DNA of 64,000 bases, taken from NCBI RefSeq assembly GCF_021432385.1, contig NZ_JAEACT010000003.1, positions 992,001 through 1,056,000 of the forward strand, written 5' to 3'. Made by a program: the position numbers and the translations under genes. The notes under the pieces are model-generated. The model was not told the DNA's origin, ran no database searches, and saw nothing but the letters and a program-made list of their open reading frames with translations. Shown here piece by piece: positions 9,814 through 17,036 of this stretch. Every line of letters starts with the position of its first letter. Position 1 is the first letter of the stretch. The stretch is from Clostridium hydrogenum. GTDB lineage: Bacteria > Bacillota > Clostridia > Clostridiales > Clostridiaceae.

Positions 9814-9842
9814 ATTGTATTATATTGTAATAATTTTGTCAA
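9814..9842 (-). promoter_or_regulatory. Promoter of the T-box-ileS transcript
   Basis: TTGACA (perfect -35) and TACAAT are separated by 17 bp on the minus strand, with the T-box leader beginning immediately downstream. This is the best-matching promoter in the window. Confidence 0.75.
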
Positions 9843-9894
9843 TCACTTTTATAAAAAACCCTTCATTATATGTACCCACTAATAGGGATTTCTA

Positions 9895-10352
9895 GACATA
9901 TCGCTCTGTTAAAGTAACATGTTGATGTCAATTATATTATGAATAGGCATTTAAAATAAAAATTGCAAATATTAAGTCTATCCTGTCAAATTACAATTTG
10001 TCGAGGAGAAGCCAAAGTACAAAGTACAGAGTACAAAGTACAATGAAGGAGGATTTTTCTCCGCTATCGCTGCGAAAAAATCTGAAAACTTATTTTCTTT
10101 ATTGCTGCGCAATCGCGCCATTGATGGCGCTCAGCGAAGCTGACACCATTTAAGTTTAAGATTTACCTGAGTAAAACGAAAGGTAAATCATCCTTCATTG
10201 TACTCTGTACTTTGTACTTTGTACTCTGCTCTAAAAATTGTAATTTATCAGTATAAACAAATATTTGCAATTTCAACTTTTTAATTGTACATATATACCA
10301 TAGTGCCCCATCAAAGTATCATCAACACAATACTTTAACAGAGCGTTATATC
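9895..10352. repeat. Nested compound palindrome of about 455 bp between ileS and the transglutaminase gene
   Basis: Three layers of inverted repeats share one centre. The outermost arms are the 35-bp repeat also seen at 38-73. The next arms carry AATTGCAAATATT and AAATTACAATTT at 9959-9999, with their complements at 10235-10277. Inside lies a full heptamer palindrome (10012-10230). No open reading frame is present. It behaves like a MITE-type or stacked-insertion element; a terminator function for the convergent or tandem genes is possible. Confidence 0.6.
10012..10230. repeat. Heptamer palindrome, locus B (full length)
   Basis: The outer stem consists of GTACAAA/GTACAGA 7-bp units on both arms. 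Inside are side hairpins GATTTTT...AAAAATC and GATTTACC...GGTAAATC, and a central stem around AACTTATT / TTAAGTT bearing the signature CAGCGAAGCTGA. The two side hairpins are in the opposite order to locus D, so this copy is inverted relative to it. Confidence 0.8.
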
Positions 10353-10363
10353 CTTATATCTCC

Positions 10364-12322
10364 CTAGTTACTTGCAACCTTAACTGGGCATACAACTACA
10401 TTTTTTAAGTTTTTGCCGCTAGCAGATTTAATTGTATTGTTATTAACTACAACATAATATACTCTTCCAGCTGTTAAATTTGAAGTTGGCACAACTTGTG
10501 CTGTAGTGCTGTCAATTTTAGTAACAGTACTTGCAACTACCTGTCCATTTTCAGCATCTACAATTTGAACATTTGAACTATTTAATGTAGTAAAATCAAA
10601 ATCACTTGAAAATTTAACAGTGAATTTCTTGCTAGGTGCAACATCCATAAGGGTACTTAATTCTGTTGCTGAACTATATTTAGTTTCCCAAGGCTTACTA
10701 TTTAATACTTTTTGCCAATCATAAGTAGAAGCACTTGAATCCTTTGTGAAATTTATTGCCTTTGAAGTTTCAATTCCATTTGAATCAAAAGCCATTAAAG
10801 TAATAGTATATTTTCCATCCTTTATTTTATTAAAAGCAGGAATATCCTCAGAAAAAGTTCCATCTGAATTTGGCTTAATTGTTTTAACACCACTATCTGT
10901 AGTTTCTCCTGTAGTTAAATCTATATAATTGTCATTAGCATCTTCTAAATCAACTGTTAAATAGCTAATACCATCTTTATCCGATGCACTTCCTGTTAAA
11001 GTTCCAGGGAAATTGTTGCCACTATAACCATCTGTAAGGTTATTAACAGTTATAACAGAATCTCTTTTTACTGATATAACGTTAGAATATGCTGTTTGAT
11101 CTCCTATAGAAACTTTTATTTTATAATTTCCTTCTGGCACATATTCTGGAATAATATAATATCCTGCATAACCATCATCTGAAACAATCAATTGTGAATC
11201 ATCATCTAACATTAGAAGGCTATCTTCACCATTACTTTTTGAAGCATCGCTGCCATCTTCATGAACCAAGGAAAAATTAATGCTTGTATTATCTTTAATA
11301 TTTGAAGTTTCAACATCTATTGCAGCATTTTTTAAAGTTACTGAATCTATGCTAGGCTTCTCAAAGGCGCTTGCATCAAATTTAGTTGTAGCTGCTGGAT
11401 ATTTAGTTCCATCCCAATGATGATCACCGTCTGCAGCTATTTCAGAATCAGTTTTGTTAAAATAATTATACTCTACTCTGCCTTTTACATCTGGAACTGG
11501 ATCATCAAAAGTACAATCTAATTGATACCAATTGCCGCCTATTTTGGCCATATTCCAAGCATGTCCCTCTTCATCTGGTGGATTATCACTTACAACTATT
11601 CTTGCCTCAATACCAGCATCTGTAAGCATCTTATAACATAAAAGTGCATATCCTTCACAAACAGCAATATGCTTTGTAATTGCATTATAATCACTGTACT
11701 TAATATCTGTATCAGGTGAAGTTTCATCATAAGCTGTATTTAAAATTATATAGTCATGTATTGCCTTTTCTTTTTCCAAGTCACTCATTCCAGGCTTTAT
11801 AATTTGCGATAAAATTTGCTGAACTTGAGTTTCTACATAATTAGCTTGATCTTTAGTTTCAACATAAGTGTATTTAAGTGATATATTAAAATCACCATCG
11901 TATCCGCTTCCGCTTCTATCCCAACTAGTTACAGATGTAGATGTATAATCATCAACAGGTGGATTGTTTAATAATGCATCAATTTGGCTTTGCAACGTAT
12001 TTACATCATCACCATATGAATATGTTATATGCAAATTAACATCGGTAATCCTATTTTGAAGTATATATGCTATTTCACTTTTTAAAGCATCATATGATGA
12101 TATTTCATAATTGGTAGTAGCATATCTTCTAACAACTTTAGATGAATCACTTAATTTTGGCGAATTACTTAACTTATATAAAGTGTTTGTCCACTTTTTG
12201 TCCGTAAGTAACTGCTGAGTACTTGTCGCATTACTGTACGCAAGAACATTTCCAGGGAAATTCAATATAAGTGCCAATGCGGCAATTACAATGATAAGTT
12301 TTCTAAATTTTAATTTTCTCAT
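10364..12322 (-). CDS. Secreted transglutaminase-like protein with C-terminal SbsA-type Ig domain
   Basis: A 652-residue protein from the ATG at 12322 (AAAGGATGGGA upstream; two earlier in-frame ATGs lack a site and would displace the signal peptide). It has a signal peptide of about 30 residues (KLIIVIAALALILNFPG), then a transglutaminase-like core with the Cys-His-Asp set at C222 (AVCEGYA), H254 (EGHAWN) and D269 (LDCTFDDP). Two Ig-like modules follow, and the end is a Big_5/SbsA-like domain (KKFTVKFSSDFDF ... LTAGRVYYVVV). Bacterial members of this superfamily act as proteases, peptidoglycan-linked enzymes or amide-forming enzymes, so the substrate is open. The closing Ig domain is the same module found in four other secreted proteins here, which suggests a shared envelope location. 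It is monocistronic between two palindromic elements. Confidence 0.8.
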   Translation of the reverse strand: MRKLKFRKLIIVIAALALILNFPGNVLAYSNATSTQQLLTDKKWTNTLYKLSNSPKLSDSSKVVRRYATTNYEISSYDALKSEIAYILQNRITDVNLHITYSYGDDVNTLQSQIDALLNNPPVDDYTSTSVTSWDRSGSGYDGDFNISLKYTYVETKDQANYVETQVQQILSQIIKPGMSDLEKEKAIHDYIILNTAYDETSPDTDIKYSDYNAITKHIAVCEGYALLCYKMLTDAGIEARIVVSDNPPDEEGHAWNMAKIGGNWYQLDCTFDDPVPDVKGRVEYNYFNKTDSEIAADGDHHWDGTKYPAATTKFDASAFEKPSIDSVTLKNAAIDVETSNIKDNTSINFSLVHEDGSDASKSNGEDSLLMLDDDSQLIVSDDGYAGYYIIPEYVPEGNYKIKVSIGDQTAYSNVISVKRDSVITVNNLTDGYSGNNFPGTLTGSASDKDGISYLTVDLEDANDNYIDLTTGETTDSGVKTIKPNSDGTFSEDIPAFNKIKDGKYTITLMAFDSNGIETSKAINFTKDSSASTYDWQKVLNSKPWETKYSSATELSTLMDVAPSKKFTVKFSSDFDFTTLNSSNVQIVDAENGQVVASTVTKIDSTTAQVVPTSNLTAGRVYYVVVNNNTIKSASGKNLKNVVVCPVKVASN

Positions 12323-12530
12323 AAAACAATCCCATCCTTTTAACAACATTATCCTAAAATTTAAATTCATGTATCCATCATATCAAACTAAGGGTCATTT
12401 TTCAATACATTTTTATTTTAATTAAATTTTACATTTAACGGCAATATTTTTTCTAATGTATTCCTTTTCTGTTTGTAGCTGTCGCATTAGGATTATTTAA
12501 TACGTAACTTAAAATTATTGCGAACTAATT

Positions 12531-12735
12531 TAATCAATTCACAATTCACAGTTCACAATGAAGGAGGATTTGCCTTCCTTTCGTCAGGTAAATCTTAAAT
12601 TATAAGCTTCGCTTAGCACCATAAATGGTGCTATTGCGTAAGCAATAAAAAAATAAGTTTTAAGATTTTCTGTAGCTTTGCTAAAGAAAATCTACCTTCA
12701 TTGTGAATTGTGCATCGTGAATTGTGAATTGATTT
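12531..12735. repeat. Heptamer palindrome, locus C (full length, AATTCAC type)
   Basis: The arms are built of AATTCAC units (CAATTCACAATTCACAG on the left, complement on the right) instead of GTACAGA. The inner plan is unchanged: hairpin GATTTGCC...GGTAAATC, a central stem with CTTCGCTTAGCACC, and hairpin GATTTTC...GAAAATC. The outer pairing continues into the flanks (TTGCGAAC / TTCGCAA). It occupies the gap between the divergent transglutaminase and lipoprotein genes; the remaining 12323-12530 and 12736-12814 are AT-rich leader DNA. Confidence 0.8.
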
Positions 12736-12814
12736 AATTCGCAATATTTATTTTTGTGTATAAAATAAACTAGTGATAAAATATATATATAAACTATAAT
12801 TTGGAGGTGAAGTT

Positions 12815-13837
12815 ATGAAAAAAACCCTAAGCATATTAATTTTGCTTGGACTTGTAGTTTCTGTTGGCTGTACATCAAATACCCCTAAACCCAATATCAA
12901 GAAAGCATCTACACCTATAATTAAAAATACTACTACACAAAAATCTGATGATTACTACAACAATTTTAAAAAAGAAGCTTTTGGCAATGGAAACACTGTT
13001 GAAAATATAGCAAATTACGGTATAGCAACAGAAGACAGTAATTATATATATTATGGTCTTACCTCTGGGGATACCGGAATATATAAGATGAAATATGATG
13101 GAACAGGTAAAACCAAACTGAATTCCGACGCTGCATATTATTTAAATGTTGATGATAATTGGATTTACTATAGAAATGTATCGGATAATGGAAAACTTTA
13201 TAAGATAAAAAAGGATGGAACTGAAAAAACTAAAATTTCAGATGATCATGTTTTTTACGTAAACTTATGTGGCGATTGGATTTATTATCAAAATGAAGAA
13301 GATGGTCGAAAAATGTATAAAATCAAAATTGATGGAACTGGTAGGCAAAAACTCAACAATGTTTATTCTTCATATATTGCTGTAGTTAATGGTTGGATAT
13401 ACTATGAAAATGAAGATGATGGCAATACGCTTTATAAAATAAAAACTGATGGCTCACAAAACACAAGATTAAACAACGATAAAACAGTTTACATAAATAT
13501 AAAAGATGATTGGATATATTACACAAACGACTCGGATAACAGCTCACTATACAAAATAAAAACTGATGGAACTGGAAGAACAAAAATAAATGGAGATGCA
13601 GCTCACTTCTTAAGCCTAAGTGGTGATTATATATACTGCAGTGCAGAAAACAGAAACTTCTTCTATAAAATTAAAATTGACGGTTCTAATAAAACAATAA
13701 TCAACACAAATAATGCTTGGACAGCAACAAGCATGAACATAATAAATGATAAAATTTTTTATGAAGACACTACGAATAATCAAACTATAGACTATACTAT
13801 TGGATTAGATGGAAGTAATAGAAACATTCTCAAATAA
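12815..13837 (+). CDS. DUF5050 repeat lipoprotein
   Basis: A 340-residue lipoprotein. The signal peptide ends in the lipobox VSVGC with C19 as the lipidated residue. After a short linker come about seven repeats of roughly 40 residues with the core DNWIYYxNxSDNxxLYKIKxDG, the DUF5050 pattern, which is thought to fold as a beta-propeller. The function of the family is not established; placement on the outer face of the membrane suggests binding or signalling. GGAGG lies upstream of the ATG. A polysaccharide deacetylase starts 17 bp downstream with its own GGAGG, so the two are very likely one operon and may act on the same wall or matrix polymer. Two larger secreted proteins with the same repeats are encoded at 17.0-20.9 and 23.2-24.7 kb. 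Confidence 0.85.
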   Translation: MKKTLSILILLGLVVSVGCTSNTPKPNIKKASTPIIKNTTTQKSDDYYNNFKKEAFGNGNTVENIANYGIATEDSNYIYYGLTSGDTGIYKMKYDGTGKTKLNSDAAYYLNVDDNWIYYRNVSDNGKLYKIKKDGTEKTKISDDHVFYVNLCGDWIYYQNEEDGRKMYKIKIDGTGRQKLNNVYSSYIAVVNGWIYYENEDDGNTLYKIKTDGSQNTRLNNDKTVYINIKDDWIYYTNDSDNSSLYKIKTDGTGRTKINGDAAHFLSLSGDYIYCSAENRNFFYKIKIDGSNKTIINTNNAWTATSMNIINDKIFYEDTTNNQTIDYTIGLDGSNRNILK

Positions 13838-13854
13838 AAGTTGGAGGTACTTTA

Positions 13855-14715
13855 ATGACAAGAAGAAAAAGAAAATCACATAAAAATTATTTTGGACTTG
13901 CTGCTGTTTTAATTGTAATAATAATTGCTGCTGCTGCAATATTTACATTGGTAAGCCATAAAAAAACTGCTGAAAAGCCTAAGCCTAAAACTAAAGTAGC
14001 AACAAGTAAAAAACCAAAAGAAAAACCTGTACCTAAGGACCCAAACCCAGTTAATATCCCAGTACTTATGTACCACTCAATAGCTTATGAAAAAAATAAC
14101 GAATTAAGAGTTCCAAAGGAAAAATTTAGAGAAGAAATGCAAGTAATAAAAGACAATGGCTTTACGCCAATTACTTTGGACGATCTTTATTCACACTTTA
14201 CAAATGAAACTGCATTACCACCAAAGCCACTTATAATATCCTTTGATGATGGTTATAAAGACAACTACGAAAATGCACTTCCTATACTTAAGGAATTTGG
14301 TTTTAAAGCCTGTGCTTTTGTAATAACTTGTCAAATTGATGATAGCACAGATTTCATGACCTCAGCAATGCTTAAAGAAATGGAAGCAAATGGAGTAGAT
14401 ATTGAATGTCACACCGTAACACATCCTCATTTAAGCGCTCTAAGTTACGATAAGCAGCTTGTAGAACTAAGAGATTCAAAAACAAAACTTGAAAAACTTT
14501 TAAACAAAAAAATTAATTACATTGCCTACCCTTATGGCAGTTATAATAGTGACACAGTAAAATTAGCAGAAAGCCTTGGATACAAAATGGCATTTACAAC
14601 TAATGAAGGTCCAGCAAACAAATCACAAGGTATGTTTACTTTAGATAGAGTTTATGTAAGTAATGCAAACAGTGTTGATTATTTCAAAAAGCAAATTACT
14701 GGAGAAGTACAGTAA
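13855..14715 (+). CDS. Membrane-anchored polysaccharide deacetylase (NodB/CE4 family)
   Basis: A 286-residue protein. Residues 12-33 are a membrane anchor, followed by a Lys/Pro-rich linker (about 34-65) that would span the wall. The CE4 catalytic domain has FDDG at residues 130-133, the zinc-binding HTVTH at 186-190, and AYPYGSYN near 215. It is expected to remove acetyl groups from N-acetylglucosamine in peptidoglycan or an extracellular glycan (PgdA/IcaB-like). The leading PVLMYHSI motif is typical of the extracellular-polysaccharide type. It is co-transcribed with the DUF5050 lipoprotein. The C-terminal codons GTA-CAG-TAA look like the edge of the palindromic repeat that follows. Confidence 0.9.
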   Translation: MTRRKRKSHKNYFGLAAVLIVIIIAAAAIFTLVSHKKTAEKPKPKTKVATSKKPKEKPVPKDPNPVNIPVLMYHSIAYEKNNELRVPKEKFREEMQVIKDNGFTPITLDDLYSHFTNETALPPKPLIISFDDGYKDNYENALPILKEFGFKACAFVITCQIDDSTDFMTSAMLKEMEANGVDIECHTVTHPHLSALSYDKQLVELRDSKTKLEKLLNKKINYIAYPYGSYNSDTVKLAESLGYKMAFTTNEGPANKSQGMFTLDRVYVSNANSVDYFKKQITGEVQ

Positions 14716-14718
14716 AGT

Positions 14719-14932
14719 TAAGAGTACAGATGACAGAGTACAGAGTACAGTTAAGGATGATTTACCGTTCCTTACGTCAGGTAAATCTTAGAACTTATAT
14801 AATATCAGCTTTGCAATCGCGCCATATATGGCGCGATTGCGTAAGCAAAAAAAATAAGTTCTAAGATTTTCTGTAGCAAAGCGGAAGAAAATCATCATTC
14901 ACTGTACTCCGTAATCTGTAATCTGTACTCTG
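14719..14932. repeat. Heptamer palindrome, locus D (full length, clearest fold)
   Basis: Outer arms are GTACAGA-type units. The inside reads hairpin GATTTACC...GGTAAATC, central stem CTTAGAACTTAT / ATAAGTTCTAAG capped by GCGCCATATATGGCGC, then hairpin GATTTTCT...AGAAAATC. That is a four-way junction if extruded or transcribed. It lies between the 3' ends of two convergent genes, and its right edge (CTCTG then TTA) supplies the TAA stop of the penicillin-binding protein. Confidence 0.85.
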
Positions 14933-16726
14933 TTATTTTAGTGCTGCATCTCCTGTTAATTGAAGATAATCAAATATTTCCTTAAATAAATCATGTGCTA
15001 CAGGGGCGGCTACTTGACCAGCGTAATATTTTGATGGATCTGGTTCATCAATAGAAACAAGTACGGTTATTTTAGGGTCTGTATAAGGTGCCATGCCTGC
15101 AAACGAAGCCATATATTTTCCCGGTGCATATCTGCCTGTTTTTGGGTCTGCTTTTTGAGCTGTGCCCGTTTTTCCTGCAATATCCAAACCTGGTACGTCA
15201 GCATTTTCCCCAACACCATTTTGACCAGGTGCAACAACATTTCGCAAATATCCTCTTAATGTAGTGGAAATTTGTGGATTAAGTATCTTTTCTTCACCTA
15301 AATTGTTATATTGGGAAACTATTGAACCATTAGGATTTTGTATTTCTTTCATTACATGAGGTCGAATCCACGTTCCGCCATTTGCCACAGCATTAAATGC
15401 AGCCAAATATTGTACTGCACTAACTGAAATTTCTTGTCCAAAAGCCATAAAAGCCACATCTACTTTTTTTTGTTTGTTAATATTAGTTATCATACCATTT
15501 GTTTCTCCTGGTAAATCAATGCCTGTCTTTTTACCGAAATTAAATAAATTTATGTATTTGTTTAATTTTTCTTTGCCCAATAAATTGGCACCAACATCTA
15601 CAAATCCAACATTACTTGAGTTTTTTATTATATCAGGAAATGTTTGTGGTGGAAAACCTGATAATTGCCATTCATTAATACGTACACCATCAACCATAAC
15701 GTATCCAGGATCATAGAATATCGTAGAATTATTTACAACATTTTCAGATAATGCCGCATATGAAGTAATAACCTTAAATATGGAACCTGGTTCAAACGCA
15801 TTTTCCACTGCATTGTTTTTCCACAGATTTTCAATAGGTGTACTTGTACCACTTATGTTAACTGATGGATTATTAGGATTATAATCTGGCTTGTTTACCA
15901 TAGCTAATATTTCTCCATTTTTAGGATTCATAACTGTTATAGTAACTGATTTTGCCTTATTTTCAACAAGTGCCTTTTGGGCTAAAGTTTCCGCATATTC
16001 TTGTATATGTTCGTCAATTGTAAGTTGAACATTTTTACCATCTTTAGGTGCAGTATATTTTGGTTCTTCGTATGGGAGTTGATTTTTTTTATCATCTGTT
16101 TCTAAAATCTCTTTTCCTGGTGTACCTGATAATATATTATTATAACTTTCTTCAACCCCTGCAACACCTTTTCCTTCAGCATTTACAAAGCCTAGTGTGC
16201 CACTAAGGAAATTGTTATTAACATAATCCCTTTTAATATCTCCAGATACTATGATGCCATTTATATTCAATGCCTTTATTTTATCTGCTTCACTCTTATT
16301 AATTTGTCTCGCAAGTGTAGCATATTTAACAGGATTTCCATCTGGGGATTTTGTATATAATATATTAGTAATATCACTGCTTTTCATATTCAATATAGGC
16401 GATAATTTTTCAGACAAAGCTTGTATAGAAAGCCCTTTATTTTTTAGGGTTATTCTCAACGCATTCATATCAATATCTACTCTATATGCATCCATACTAA
16501 ATGCAAGCAAGTTATTATTGCGATCAAGAATATTTCCCCTTTTAGCCGGTATTGATATATCACTAACAGATTGCTCCAGTTGCATTGCCTTGTACAATTT
16601 TCCTTTAACTATCATAACAAAAAATAGTTTACTAATTAATGCAAAAAATACAACCCCAAACATAATAAGTATTGGAAGTAGCCTCTTTGATCTTGCTATC
16701 TTTTCAATATCCGACTGTTTTTTCAA
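14933..16726 (-). CDS. Class B penicillin-binding protein (peptidoglycan D,D-transpeptidase, FtsI/SpoVD type)
   Basis: About 597 residues. A short cytoplasmic tail and one membrane segment (ILIMFGVVFFALISKLFFV) precede the PBP dimerisation domain (RGNILDRNNNLLA). The transpeptidase has the active-site Ser in GSIFK, the SSN triad member in NSSNVGF and KTGTAQK near the C-terminus. It cross-links peptidoglycan outside the membrane, in division or spore cortex synthesis. No PASTA domains follow, unlike Bacillus SpoVD. The ATG at 16735 touches the AAAGG site; the in-frame TTG at 16726 is nine bases from it and preferred. It is monocistronic; the stop codon is contributed by the adjoining repeat, so the C-terminus may have been altered by that insertion. 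Confidence 0.88.
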   Translation of the reverse strand: MKKQSDIEKIARSKRLLPILIMFGVVFFALISKLFFVMIVKGKLYKAMQLEQSVSDISIPAKRGNILDRNNNLLAFSMDAYRVDIDMNALRITLKNKGLSIQALSEKLSPILNMKSSDITNILYTKSPDGNPVKYATLARQINKSEADKIKALNINGIIVSGDIKRDYVNNNFLSGTLGFVNAEGKGVAGVEESYNNILSGTPGKEILETDDKKNQLPYEEPKYTAPKDGKNVQLTIDEHIQEYAETLAQKALVENKAKSVTITVMNPKNGEILAMVNKPDYNPNNPSVNISGTSTPIENLWKNNAVENAFEPGSIFKVITSYAALSENVVNNSTIFYDPGYVMVDGVRINEWQLSGFPPQTFPDIIKNSSNVGFVDVGANLLGKEKLNKYINLFNFGKKTGIDLPGETNGMITNINKQKKVDVAFMAFGQEISVSAVQYLAAFNAVANGGTWIRPHVMKEIQNPNGSIVSQYNNLGEEKILNPQISTTLRGYLRNVVAPGQNGVGENADVPGLDIAGKTGTAQKADPKTGRYAPGKYMASFAGMAPYTDPKITVLVSIDEPDPSKYYAGQVAAPVAHDLFKEIFDYLQLTGDAALK

Positions 16727-16837
16727 TGCAACCATCCTTTCTAATTTAAATAATAAATGCATTTAACTACAAAAAAATTATTAAGAATAATTGTAAATAT
16801 AACATATTTTAAAATATAATTCTACATTTAAAATAAA

Positions 16838-16892
16838 AATGGGCTGCCGCACAAAATTATTGCATAAAATAATTTTGTGAGGCAGCCCATTT
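16838..16892 (-). terminator. Strong bidirectional terminator at the end of the surface-protein operon
   Basis: The stem AAATGGGCTGCC / GGCAGCCCATTT continues, after a two-base bulge, with ACAAAATTATT / AATAATTTTGT. A- and T-runs flank it. It lies downstream of the operon that ends at 17037 and upstream of the penicillin-binding protein gene. Confidence 0.85.
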
Positions 16893-16950
16893 GATTAATC
16901 TATTAAATCTTTGCTTTAAATATATAAATATTTTCTAACAACTTAATACA

Positions 16951-17036
16951 ATAATTTTAAGTTAAGATTTACCTGACCGTAAGGAAAGGTAAATCATCCT
17001 TAACTGTACTCTGTACTCTGTACTTTGTACTCTGTT
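16951..17036. repeat. Heptamer palindrome, locus E (right half only)
   Basis: It contains one side hairpin GATTTACCTGACC...GGTAAATC and a right arm of GTACAGA-type units, but no left arm or central stem. The arm ends within three bases of the TAA of the 1279-residue surface protein. This is a truncated copy. Confidence 0.75.

Noticed and set aside
12736..12814. Promoter for the DUF5050 lipoprotein gene (TTCGCA and TATAAA)
   Set aside because: The spacer is only 15 bp and the -35 is weak; a promoter must exist here but I could not place it with confidence.
14719..14932. Cloverleaf fold as a tRNA-like gene
   Set aside because: There is no anticodon arm, T-loop sequence or CCA-type end, and the outer stem is far too long.
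14933..16726. Naming the penicillin-binding protein SpoVD
   Set aside because: No PASTA domain and no sporulation or mur/fts neighbours, so division and sporulation paralogues cannot be told apart.
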